A stretch of 36,184 bases of DNA, taken from Pseudomonadota bacterium (GTDB lineage: Bacteria; Myxococcota_A; Polyangia; Haliangiales; Haliangiaceae). Under the pieces are notes generated by a model. That model was given only the letters and a program-made list of their open reading frames with translations, was not told the DNA's origin and searched no databases. The position numbers were made by a program, and so were the translations under genes. Shown here piece after piece: positions 9,294-16,334 of the stretch. The DNA lies in assembly GCA_023386455.1 (NCBI GenBank), contig JAEWJO010000264.1, positions 1-36,184 on the forward strand, written 5' to 3'. Each line of letters begins with the position of its first letter. Positions within the stretch are counted from its first letter, which is position 1.

Positions 9294-10121
9294 ATGGTCG
9301 CGCCGACGAGCCTCGCACCCTCGGAGGTCTCGATCGTGATTCCCGTCCGCGACAACCAGGCCGGGATCGATCGCTTCTTGCGCGTCGTCGACGAACTTCA
9401 GCCGGCGTACCGGCCCGGCGAGATTGTCATCGTGGACAGTGCATCCGCGCAGCCCATACGACTCGATCGGCCGCCCGTCGACTGTCGGTTACTTCGCTCC
9501 GACCGCCCCGGTGCGGCTCGCGCCCGCAACATCGGCTGGAGAGCTGCCTCGAATCTCTGGATCCTGTTCTGCGATAGCGACTGCGTGCTCACCGACACGT
9601 CGATCGCGGGCTACCTCCCCGCCCTCGATGGAGCGATCGCGTATGCGGGGATGGTCCGTGCCCTGACGGGTGGTCTGCTGGCGCACTACTACGACGAGCA
9701 AAAGATCCTGATCCCACCGCCGACCGATTCCCTTCGGCCCGCGTACCTCGTGACCGCCAATGCGCTGGTCTGGAAGGCGTCGCTCACTGCCGTCGACGGA
9801 TTCGACGAGGCATTTCCATCGGCCGGTGGGGAGGACATCGATCTCGCGCTGCGACTTCATGATCTAGGCACGCTGTCGTTCGCACCGGACTCGGTCGTGC
9901 TGCACGACTTCACGGACGGCATCCGGGGCTTCGTTCATCGCTTCGTCCGCTACGGTCGAGGCAATTTCCTGCTCGAGAGTCGTCATGAGGGATCGCATCG
10001 TCCACGCCGGTTTGCGCCGGCGCTTCGCAGCGCCCCGCACTGGGTACTCGCGCATGCACAGTACGCGGCGATGCTCGTCGGCTATCACGCAGCGCGTGTG
10101 GCCGCTCGGCTCGGCGGCTGA
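9294..10121 (+). CDS. Family 2 glycosyltransferase (275 aa)
   Basis: A GT-A fold glycosyltransferase. It has V-S-I-V-I-P-V-R-D-N at the N-terminus of the nucleotide-sugar fold, V-I-V-D-S-A-S, the metal-binding D-S-D (L-F-C-D-S-D-C), and the acceptor-side G-G-E-D-I-D-L-A-L-R-L motif with the ED catalytic base region. There is no membrane segment except a weakly hydrophobic C-terminus, so it is cytosolic or membrane-associated. It probably adds a sugar to an envelope or secreted glycan; donor and acceptor are unknown. The start is uncertain: ATG 9294 gives the family-typical N-terminus, and ATG 9243 is also open. Codon choice is less G/C-biased than in neighbouring genes and the next ~500 nt are gene-poor, which may mean recent acquisition. 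Confidence 0.85.
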   Translation: MVAPTSLAPSEVSIVIPVRDNQAGIDRFLRVVDELQPAYRPGEIVIVDSASAQPIRLDRPPVDCRLLRSDRPGAARARNIGWRAASNLWILFCDSDCVLTDTSIAGYLPALDGAIAYAGMVRALTGGLLAHYYDEQKILIPPPTDSLRPAYLVTANALVWKASLTAVDGFDEAFPSAGGEDIDLALRLHDLGTLSFAPDSVVLHDFTDGIRGFVHRFVRYGRGNFLLESRHEGSHRPRRFAPALRSAPHWVLAHAQYAAMLVGYHAARVAARLGG

Positions 10122-10615
10122 CGAACGCGAACGGCGCCGTGCGTGGTCACGGCCGGTCCTGACGAGGTACGTCGTCGCCGTGCGCGTCGTCGCCTCCATT
10201 GCCGGGCCTCCACCATACGTCGAACGCGATCGGCTCGACCAGCTGTGACGACGCGATCGAACCAGTCGTCGCCGCGTAGTTCGGCATGCCGGTGAGCCGC
10301 GCGTAGCGAACGCGCGTTGACGCTTCGAGCACGGTCGCGTGGTAGCGCTTGACGAACAGCTTGCGCGTTCGCTTTGGTGCGGAATTCAAGCGCCGCGTGC
10401 AGACCGGATCACGAAGCCCTCGTGCACGAGCACAGCGCGGCATCCGCCGGCTCCAACATCACGTGGAGATGCTTGCTCACCGCTGACAAGAGAGCTGTCA
10501 ATTCCGCACCGGCCCATCCCGGCGCTCGGCGGCGATCAGCGACGCCGGCGTTGCGCGGGCTCGATTCCGTTCCTCGCAAGCGTCGACCGAGCCTGCGCGA
10601 CTCCCCTCACACGCG
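10122..10615. other. Gene-poor interval, possible remnant region
   Basis: No frame here combines a good start, a known motif and steady codon bias. The best candidate is listed separately (10147-10443 minus). A small inverted repeat TGACA/TGTCA with a 7-nt gap is visible near 10487-10503. The stretch separates the GT2 gene from the convergent Cys/His-rich gene and could be a decayed insertion. Confidence 0.5.
10147..10443 (-). CDS. Doubtful ORF or gene remnant (up to 98 aa)
   Basis: The second half, from about RKLFVKRYHATVLEAS to the stop, has the G/C-ending codons of a real gene. The first 30 residues are Arg-rich and look like read-through of a shadow frame. No family is recognised and no ribosome-binding site is seen. 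It may be the 3' fragment of an older gene whose 5' part is lost, or simply chance. Listed only because it is the most gene-like frame in the interval. Confidence 0.2.
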   Translation of the reverse strand: MPRCARARGLRDPVCTRRLNSAPKRTRKLFVKRYHATVLEASTRVRYARLTGMPNYAATTGSIASSQLVEPIAFDVWWRPGNGGDDAHGDDVPRQDRP

Positions 10616-11029
10616 TCACGCCGCGCGTAGTGCGAGGTGCTGCTCCTCGAGGATGTCTGCCCACGCACCGAGGTACGCGACGACATCCTCGCGCACGTTG
10701 CGCCGCAGGTGCAGGACGCCAAGCCGGCCGAGCACGCGCGGATCGTCGAGCTTCTCCAGGTGGCCGATATCGTCCGTCGTGAGGCCGTGCTCGAGGAGAC
10801 GCGTGATCACGTCGTCGATCGCGTAGCCGCTCGTCGGGCAGTATGCGTTGGCGAGCTGCTCCCAGTCGCCCTCGCGCTCGAGCGCGAAGCGGTGGATCTG
10901 CTGCGGGGCGAGCCCGCACAGCGTCTCGACGAGGTGACCGCAGTTGCACATGCCCAGGTGGCCCCACTGGTACGCCGAGCCGGCGGCAAGGCGGGCGGCT
11001 GTCGAGCGCAGTGCGATGACGAGCTCCAT
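10616..11029 (-). CDS. Uncharacterised Cys/His-rich protein (137 aa)
   Basis: Soluble and mostly helical. The notable part is residues 20-40, Y-Q-W-G-H-L-G-M-C-N-C-G-H-L-V-E-T-L-C-G, giving His24, Cys28, Cys30, His32 and Cys38, with Cys64 (N-A-Y-C-P-T-S-G-Y) further on. This spacing could bind a metal ion. I recall similar W-G-H-x-G-x-C-N-C-G-H motifs in unannotated bacterial proteins, but no function. The remainder (residues 70-105) has D-D-V-I-T-R-L-L-E-H-G-L-T-T-D-D-I-G-H-L-E-K-L. ATG 11029 puts the motif near the N-terminus. The 193-nt gap upstream, to the alpha/beta hydrolase, holds no gene I can support. Confidence 0.75.
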   Translation of the reverse strand: MELVIALRSTAARLAAGSAYQWGHLGMCNCGHLVETLCGLAPQQIHRFALEREGDWEQLANAYCPTSGYAIDDVITRLLEHGLTTDDIGHLEKLDDPRVLGRLGVLHLRRNVREDVVAYLGAWADILEEQHLALRAA

Positions 11030-11222
11030 CGCGTAAGTGTAGTCGGCCTGGCGCGAGGCGTGCGGCGTGCATCGATGCCGCGGGAGTTACGGCACGGCGA
11101 CGCTCACCGCGAATGCGAAGTGCGTGCGTGCAGCGACGGCCACGTGCGCAACGCGTGCGCGAACGGTGTTCTGGTGTTCGCGCACGGCGGGAGCGTGTTG
11201 ACCGTCACCGTCGTCGTCTCGA

Positions 11223-12080
11223 TCACGCGAGCGCGGTACGCAGGAACGTGACGACGTCGGCGTAGAGGGCCGGCTGGATCGAGGCGCGGTCGAAGCTCGG
11301 CGGATCCAGGCCGATCGGGAGGTGCTTCAGCGCGTCGGGCACCGGGAAGAAGCATGCGAAATGCCCTGCGCCGGCGATGCAGGCTGCGTCGATCGGAGCG
11401 CGCAGGTCGCGCATGACGTGCTCGATGAATGCGGGGCGCGTGAGGTCGTCGAGCTCGGCGGTGCGCAGCAGGATCGGGACGGTGACCTCGGCGAGCGCGC
11501 CCGGATACATGAGCCACGGCAGCGCCGGGGCGAGCAGGACGAGCGCGCGCACGCGCGGATCGCGCTCGATCGGGATGGGCTTGCCGACGCCGTCGGGCTC
11601 CTCGGTCGGAAGCGACATCGGTCGACCACCGGCGACGGCGAGCGCGGTGTAGCCGCCGAACGAGTGGCCGGCGACCGCGGCGGCGCCCGAGAGGTGGGGA
11701 CCGAGGATCGGGTCGGCGAGCGCGGCATCGATCGCGAGGCGGACGTGGCGCGGCCGGCTGGCGAGGTTGGCCGGCGTGCCCGCGAGCGAGTTGTCGCGCC
11801 GCGAGTTGCCGACGTGCTCGGGCAGCGCGACGGCGAAGCCGTGCTGGACGAGATGGGTGGCAAGACCGCGGTAGCCCCACGGCGTGCCCTGGTTGCCGTG
11901 CGAGATGACGACGAGCGGAAGTGATGGGCCGGATGGCGTCGCGTCGAGCGCGAGGTCGATGGCGTACGGGCCGAACGCGTGAGGGGTCGCGGGTGCGTCC
12001 GTCGGATAGATGAGGTGGAGCGGGATGTCCGCGCCCTGAACGTCATCGCGGCATGCGAGCGCTCGACAGCCGAGGTTCAT
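11223..12080 (-). CDS. Alpha/beta hydrolase, dienelactone-hydrolase/PAF-acetylhydrolase-like (285 aa)
   Basis: A single alpha/beta hydrolase domain. The oxyanion-hole segment is V-I-S-H-G-N-Q-G (residues 58-65). The nucleophile elbow is A-G-H-S-F-G-G with Ser140. The likely acid is Asp211 or Asp212 in T-A-E-L-D-D, and the likely base is His240 in G-A-G-H-F. This arrangement resembles the 'predicted dienelactone hydrolase' group; the ester substrate is unknown. No signal peptide. It lies 6 nt downstream of the repeat-protein gene that ends at 12087 and is probably the third gene of one minus-strand operon starting at 13255. Confidence 0.85.
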   Translation of the reverse strand: MNLGCRALACRDDVQGADIPLHLIYPTDAPATPHAFGPYAIDLALDATPSGPSLPLVVISHGNQGTPWGYRGLATHLVQHGFAVALPEHVGNSRRDNSLAGTPANLASRPRHVRLAIDAALADPILGPHLSGAAAVAGHSFGGYTALAVAGGRPMSLPTEEPDGVGKPIPIERDPRVRALVLLAPALPWLMYPGALAEVTVPILLRTAELDDLTRPAFIEHVMRDLRAPIDAACIAGAGHFACFFPVPDALKHLPIGLDPPSFDRASIQPALYADVVTFLRTALA

Positions 12081-12086
12081 CGCAGC

Positions 12087-12956
12087 TCAGCGCTTGCGGT
12101 TGCCGAGGTCGCTGAAGTCGTCGTCGCCGGTGATCGCGCTCGCGCCGGCGTCGGTCTTCCACTCGACGAGCTGCGAGTCCTCGACGGGGATCTCGGTGCC
12201 GGGGCCGCCGCGACCGGGCCACTCGTTGCCGACGGCGGTCTCGGTCTCGGCATCGGAGAGATCGGTGTTCTGGCGCGGCTGGCGGCCGGTGCCAGTGGGG
12301 AGCGTCGACGGGACGGCGGCCTGCGGGCGGCGGCTGGAGTTGCTGCCGAGCGAGGCGCGAGCGTTGGTGTTCGACTGGCGGAAGCGCTGCGCGGTCGGGG
12401 AGCGGGGCCGTACAGCCGACGTGGTGACCGGGCGGTCGTCGTGCTCGAGCTCGCTGATGAGATCGGCGAGTGGGGCGCTCGGCGCAGGGATGGATGGACC
12501 GACCGCGACCGGCGTCGCGTGCGCCGGCGTGGCGGCCGGACGCTCGACCACGTCGGGCGGCGGCGAGAGGACCGACCGGGAGGTGGTGGCGTGCGACTCG
12601 ATGATCCGCGCGTCCCGCGCGTCCCGCGATGCCGGCGCGCCCGGCGCGAACGGAGCGTGCTCGGGAAGCTCGGTGGGCTGTCCGAGTGCGCGCGCCGCGA
12701 TGTCGGAGATGACGGCCCAGATGAGGGCCGACGGGATGTGCTCGCACAGGTTCGGCACACCGATCGTCTCGATCACGAGCTGCGGATCGACGTGCGGCGC
12801 GCCGAGGCACGCGGTGAGGAGGCGCGCCCAGAGGGGACGCGGGAGGTGAGCCGCGAGCACGTCCGGGGTGACGTGACGAAGGATGTCCGCGGGCGTTCCG
12901 ATCCCGAGCTCGAGCGCGCCACCGAGCGCGTCGACGTAGAACGCCTTGATGTTCAC
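12087..12956 (-). CDS. Repeat protein B with a long disordered tail (289 aa)
   Basis: Starts at GTG 12956, overlapping the preceding stop (GTGA). Residues 1-92 contain two ~36-residue repeats: TPADILRHVTPDVLAAHLP (21-39) and the diverged VDPQLVIETIGVPNLCEHIP (56-75). They align end to end with the neighbouring protein at 12953-13255, so the two are paralogues. Residues ~95-289 are Pro/Ala/Ser/Thr/Arg-rich and low in complexity, almost certainly disordered, and end in an acidic then basic tail. No signal peptide or membrane segment. The family is not recognised. Overlapping paralogues suggest a heteromer made in fixed proportion; this is inference. Confidence 0.7.
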   Translation of the reverse strand: MNIKAFYVDALGGALELGIGTPADILRHVTPDVLAAHLPRPLWARLLTACLGAPHVDPQLVIETIGVPNLCEHIPSALIWAVISDIAARALGQPTELPEHAPFAPGAPASRDARDARIIESHATTSRSVLSPPPDVVERPAATPAHATPVAVGPSIPAPSAPLADLISELEHDDRPVTTSAVRPRSPTAQRFRQSNTNARASLGSNSSRRPQAAVPSTLPTGTGRQPRQNTDLSDAETETAVGNEWPGRGGPGTEIPVEDSQLVEWKTDAGASAITGDDDFSDLGNRKR

Positions 12957-13255
12957 GACACCACCACGTTGGTGACGCCGGCTCGCGCGGCAGCCGCCGC
13001 GATGCAGGCCCACAGGACCTCGTGGGGCAGATGCTTGGCGAGGAGCTCCGGCGTGACGGTCTCGAGCACGCGCTCGGGGGTCATCGCGCCGGCGGCGAGC
13101 GAGGCCGCGAGAACCTTGCTCAACAGATCGGGCGGGAGATGGTTGGCGAGGACGTCGGGGGTCGCGTGGGCGAGGACGTCTGCGGGATTGAAGATCTGGT
13201 TCTGCAGCCCGGACTCGACGACTCGAGCGAACCATTCCTTGCGCTGATCCGACAT
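12953..13255 (-). CDS. Repeat protein A (100 aa)
   Basis: ATG 13255 follows AAGGG directly. Two repeats fill the protein: NPADVLAHATPDVLANHLP (residues 23-41) and TPERVLETVTPELLAKHLP (59-77), each followed by a helical Leu/Ala stretch. The consensus is T/N-P-x-x-V-L-x-x-x-T-P-x-x-L-A-x-H-L-P. No known family is recognised. The protein is short, soluble and helical. It is first in an operon with repeat protein B (4-nt overlap) and the alpha/beta hydrolase. A GTG at 13384 would give a longer frame overlapping the Nudix gene and is less likely. Confidence 0.75.
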   Translation of the reverse strand: MSDQRKEWFARVVESGLQNQIFNPADVLAHATPDVLANHLPPDLLSKVLAASLAAGAMTPERVLETVTPELLAKHLPHEVLWACIAAAAARAGVTNVVVS

Positions 13256-13349
13256 CCCTTGACGGTACACTGATTTAGCTCGCGTCTGTCTCCGAAATCC
13301 CAGGAGAGAGCTTGCATTGCCGCGAGGCGTCTTGCACGGTCGATCGAGG

Positions 13350-13805
13350 ATGTCGGAGACCCGCGGAAAGCTCTCATCGGGCACGCTGCTCTACCGATTC
13401 GTCGACGGGCAGGTCGAGGTGTTGCTCGTTCATCCTGCGGGCAACTACAACCGCCGCGCGCCCTGGGGAATCCCGAAAGGCGCACCGGATCCGGACGAGG
13501 AGCTCGAGGCAACGGCGCGGCGCGAGACGCGCGAGGAGACCGGCCTCGAGATCGATGGACCACTCGTCGATCTCGGCCATGTCGACTACACGCGGAGCAA
13601 GAAGCGCGTGCACGCGTTTGCCGCGAAGGCACCGGACGGCGCGGCGCCTCGCTGCGCGTCGTGGGAAGTCGACAAAGCAGAGTTCATCGAGATCAGTCGC
13701 GCGCGCCGGATCATTCACCCGGATCAGGCGGCGCTGCTCGACCGCCTGCAGCGTCACATCGGTCCGAGCACCGACGACGCAAGTGCCGAGAAGACCTCAG
13801 CCTGA
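13350..13805 (+). CDS. Nudix hydrolase (151 aa)
   Basis: A Nudix pyrophosphohydrolase with an intact Nudix box (G-x5-E-x7-R-E-x-x-E-E-x-G), visible as G-A-P-D-P-D-E-E-L-E-A-T-A-R-R-E-T-R-E-E-T-G-L. The N-terminal S-S-G-T-L-L-Y-R-F and W-G-I-P-K-G-A resemble diadenosine-polyphosphate or dinucleotide Nudix enzymes. The substrate is not certain. Start choice: ATG 13350 is nearest the domain, but an in-frame TTG at 13317 lies 10 nt after AGGAG (13302-13306), so an N-terminal extension of 11 residues is possible. Divergent from repeat protein A; two hairpins follow the stop. Confidence 0.88.
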   Translation: MSETRGKLSSGTLLYRFVDGQVEVLLVHPAGNYNRRAPWGIPKGAPDPDEELEATARRETREETGLEIDGPLVDLGHVDYTRSKKRVHAFAAKAPDGAAPRCASWEVDKAEFIEISRARRIIHPDQAALLDRLQRHIGPSTDDASAEKTSA

Positions 13806-13815
13806 GCGTTCCTCG

Positions 13816-13836
13816 TCGGTGATTCCGGAACACCGA
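13816..13836 (+). repeat. Inverted repeat with an internal TTCCGGAA palindrome
   Basis: TCGGTG (13816-13821) and CACCGA (13831-13836) enclose A plus the 8-bp palindrome TTCCGGAA (13823-13830). It starts 11 nt after the Nudix stop codon and could be part of a terminator or a protein-binding site. Confidence 0.4.
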
Positions 13837-13838
13837 CA

Positions 13839-13870
13839 GCGTGTCGCTCTTCCTGACACGCAGATCATTT
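13839..13870 (+). terminator. Candidate terminator hairpin after the Nudix gene
   Basis: GCGTGTC (13839-13845) and GACACGC (13855-13861) form a perfect 7-bp stem with a 9-nt loop, followed by AGATCATTTT. The U-tract is imperfect. The remaining ~258 nt to the sigma-factor gene (13871-14128) contain no gene. They include AT-richer DNA around 13868-13925 that probably holds the sigma-factor promoter, but I cannot place the boxes with confidence. Confidence 0.5.
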
Positions 13871-14128
13871 TGCTCGACAAAAATGCCCGGTGTGGCAACA
13901 CTGTATTGTCGTAGTTGTACTCGTTCCCCTAGGTTCCCTGGGCCAACCAGCTGAAAAGCGGTGATCGGCTCCACCTAGCTGGATGGCTCGTTGCCGCGCT
14001 TAGCTTCGGTGCGCAACGTGCAAAGGACCGGGATTGCGGCCTCGTTCGTATTTCCGTGAAGGGAATCGCGCCCGAGCTTGCAACGGTTCGCAACCCACGT
14101 CGCTCAAACGGAATCAGGAGTAACCACC

Positions 14129-15535
14129 ATGGCCACCACTCATTCAGCTCGTCGCCGGCAGCGCCCTACCACGCGCCGGACGACTACGCACGCGCGGGCT
14201 CATGGTGCGCGACAGAATCGCTCGGCAGCGCCGGTCGATGTGGCGCCCTCGCCCGCTCCCGTGGCAAATACGCTGGTCCCGGCGGAGGTTGTCGAGACGC
14301 CGGCGCGCACGGTGAAGCCGATGCGCTCCCCGGACTCTGACGATCACCTGGCGGCGTACTTCCGTCAGCTGGCCGAGCACGAGCTGCTCACGCCGGAGGA
14401 CGAGCGCGAGCTCTCGCAGGGGATCGAGGACACCGAGATCCTGACGTGGGAGCGCGTGTTCGCCCGTGCGGACGTCGTGCGTCCACTGCTCGCACTCATC
14501 GAGCCCAACCTCGAGCAGCCGGTGAAGTTCCCGAAGCTGCTCAAGTGCGCCGATGACATGACCAAGTCGAAGAAGACGCTGAAGGACACGCGCCTCGGCA
14601 AGAAGCTCGCGGTCGCCGCCAAGGAGACCGCGCTCGAGCTGCGCGCGCTGGACCTCGATCGCGTTCACATCGACGCGATCATGCGCGAGCTGTATCGGGC
14701 GCGCGAGGCCGCGATCGCCGGCACGGAGACGTGGTGGATCGAGGGCTCCGCGAAGGACGCGGGCGGCTACGTCGACGAGGTTCGGCAGGCGTATCGCGAT
14801 GCCGCGAACCTGCGCGACGAGTTCGTCCGCGCGAACCTCCGTCTCGTCGTCACGATGGCGCGCCGCTACGACCGTGGCGGTATGCCGCTCGCCGACCTGA
14901 TCCAGGAGGGCAACCTCGGCCTCATGCACGCGGTCTCGCGCTTCGACTACCGTCGTGGCCTGCGATTCTCGACGTACGCGTGCTGGTGGATCCGTCACGC
15001 GATCGGTCGTGCGCTCGCCGACAAGGCCCGCGCGGTCCGCATCCCGGTGCACATGCTCGAGGCGCAGCAGCAGCTCGAGAAGGTGCGCCAGATGCTGGTC
15101 GGCGAGCTCGGTCGTCCGCCCACGCCGCAGGAGCTGGCGAAGGCCGCGCGCGTTCCGCTCGCGAAGCTGAACCAGATGCACCGCTACATCATGGGCCAGC
15201 CGATGTCTCTCGACCGGCCGGTCCACGACGACGATGATCGCAGCTTCGGCGACACGATGGCCGATCCGGACAGCGAGGAGCACTCGCCGGCGGACGACCT
15301 GACGACGCAGACGCTGACGAGCCAGGTCAAGCGGCTCCTGCATCACCTCTCGCCGATCGAGGCCGACGTGCTGACGAAGCGCTTCGGACTCGGCGACGAC
15401 GAGGAGCGCACGTTCCGCGAGATCGGTGACCAGTACCACCTGTCGCGCGAGCGTATCCGCCAGATCCAGAACTCGGCTCTCGACAAGCTGAAGCGCGCGC
15501 TCGAGCGCGAGCACCGCGGCCACGTCGAGATGTAG
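14129..15535 (+). CDS. RNA polymerase sigma factor, RpoD/SigA-related group 2 (468 aa)
   Basis: A basic, disordered N-terminus (1-65) precedes region 1.2 (about 71-100, D-H-L-A-A-Y-F-R-Q-L). A spacer of about 125 residues follows, then region 2 (E-F-V-R-A-N-L-R-L-V-V-T ... D-L-I-Q-E-G-N-L-G-L-M), region 3 (about 305-385) and region 4 with helix-turn-helix H-L-S-R-E-R-I-R-Q-I-Q-N-S-A (437-450). There is no region 1.1 and the protein is shorter than a myxobacterial primary RpoD, so it is probably an alternative, primary-like factor. Region 2.4 reads W-W-I-R-H-A-I-G-R, with His290 and Gly293 where E. coli sigma-70 has Gln437 and Thr440, the residues that read promoter position -12. AGGAG (14116-14120) sits 8 nt before the ATG. 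A strong terminator follows. Confidence 0.93.
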   Translation: MATTHSARRRQRPTTRRTTTHARAHGARQNRSAAPVDVAPSPAPVANTLVPAEVVETPARTVKPMRSPDSDDHLAAYFRQLAEHELLTPEDERELSQGIEDTEILTWERVFARADVVRPLLALIEPNLEQPVKFPKLLKCADDMTKSKKTLKDTRLGKKLAVAAKETALELRALDLDRVHIDAIMRELYRAREAAIAGTETWWIEGSAKDAGGYVDEVRQAYRDAANLRDEFVRANLRLVVTMARRYDRGGMPLADLIQEGNLGLMHAVSRFDYRRGLRFSTYACWWIRHAIGRALADKARAVRIPVHMLEAQQQLEKVRQMLVGELGRPPTPQELAKAARVPLAKLNQMHRYIMGQPMSLDRPVHDDDDRSFGDTMADPDSEEHSPADDLTTQTLTSQVKRLLHHLSPIEADVLTKRFGLGDDEERTFREIGDQYHLSRERIRQIQNSALDKLKRALEREHRGHVEM

Positions 15536-15552
15536 CTTCGGCTGGATCCCGA

Positions 15553-15590
15553 GGCCCGCGAGGATGACTTCTCGCGGGCCGTTTCATTTT
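15553..15590 (+). terminator. Strong rho-independent terminator of the sigma-factor gene
   Basis: GGCCCGCGAG (15553-15562) and CTCGCGGGCC (15571-15580) form a perfect 10-bp GC-rich stem with an 8-nt loop, followed by GTTTCATTTT. It starts 18 nt after the sigma-factor stop. Confidence 0.9.
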
Positions 15591-15635
15591 CGGCACGCGT
15601 CGCAGGGCGCGTCGCACCCGTCGCACGGTTTGTGA

Positions 15636-15665
15636 TTGACCGTGGCGGCGGCGCGGGCCTAGCGT
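15636..15665 (+). promoter_or_regulatory. Candidate promoter for a leaderless membrane-protein mRNA
   Basis: TTGACC (15636-15641), 18-nt spacer, TAGCGT (15660-15665). The predicted start point about 7 nt further on coincides with the ATG at 15672, and no Shine-Dalgarno is present. Confidence 0.4.
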
Positions 15666-15671
15666 CCCGGC

Positions 15672-16250
15672 ATGTCGGCAGGTGAGCTCGCGAGGTACCC
15701 GGTGCGGACGCCGCTGGCGCTGTGGATCTCGAACGGCGTGCTGACGGGGCTGACGTTGCTGCTGCTGGCGGCGATCCTCATCTACGACCGCGCGCCGTCG
15801 ATCGTCATCTTCCTGATGTTCGGGATGATCGCGGCATCGGTCGCGTTCTGGACGTCGATGTCGGCGTATCGCGTCGGCGCGACGCGCAACCTGATCCGGA
15901 TCTATCAGGACCGGATCGAGGTCCCGGCGGTCAACCGGCGCGCGCCGCTCGTGTTCGCGCGCGACGGACTCCAGCTGCGGATCCACGACGTGATGATGAG
16001 CTATCGGTTTGGATTCAGGACGATCGCGCGGGTCTCGCGCGGCAAGCTGATCGAGATCTCGAACGGGACGCAGCGTCGCAAGCTCTCGACGCTGACGCTC
16101 GAGGACGCGGCCGACGAGCCAGCGCTGGTCGCCGATCTCGGGAGATTCCTCGCGGGTGAGCCGGCGATCGGTCGCGCCGGCCACGACGTCCCGCCGCCGC
16201 GGACCGAGTACGACGACATCCTCGATCGCGAGCTCGCGCAGGTCGACTGA
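15672..16250 (+). CDS. Two-helix membrane protein, unknown function (192 aa)
   Basis: Two membrane helices are visible: residues ~14-38 (L-A-L-W-I-S-N-G-V-L-T-G-L-T-L-L-L-L-A-A-I-L-I-Y) and ~43-64. A soluble C-terminal domain (about 65-165) rich in beta strands follows (I-R-I-Y-Q-D-R-I-E-V-P-A-V-N-R-R-A-P-L, then I-A-R-V-S-R-G-K-L-I-E-I-S). This layout is like bacterial PH-domain-type membrane proteins, but the match is not firm. The tail is polar and Pro-rich. It lies between the sigma-factor terminator and the S9 peptidase gene and appears to have its own promoter. Function unknown. Confidence 0.75.
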   Translation: MSAGELARYPVRTPLALWISNGVLTGLTLLLLAAILIYDRAPSIVIFLMFGMIAASVAFWTSMSAYRVGATRNLIRIYQDRIEVPAVNRRAPLVFARDGLQLRIHDVMMSYRFGFRTIARVSRGKLIEISNGTQRRKLSTLTLEDAADEPALVADLGRFLAGEPAIGRAGHDVPPPRTEYDDILDRELAQVD

Positions 16251-16268
16251 CCGTCCGCGACACCCTCC

Positions 16269-16285
16269 GCGACAGAGGCTGTCGC
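16269..16285 (+). terminator. Tight hairpin without a U-tract
   Basis: GCGACAG and CTGTCGC form a perfect 7-bp stem around a 3-nt AGG loop, 18 nt after the membrane-protein stop. TCCGCGACA also occurs twice just before it. It could pause or end transcription, or act as an operator for the S9 peptidase gene 50 nt downstream. Confidence 0.35.
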
Positions 16286-16334
16286 ATCGCACGCCGGTGG
16301 CGCCACGCGGGGTGTCCGGTGTTACAACGGGCGC

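Noticed and set aside
11030..11222. Possible small gene between the Cys/His-rich protein and the hydrolase
   Set aside because: Short frames here lack a start with a ribosome-binding site and show mixed codon bias.
13884..13905. Sigma-54-like TGGCA ... TTG upstream of the sigma-factor gene
   Set aside because: The spacing between the GG and the TTG is two bases too long for a -24/-12 promoter.
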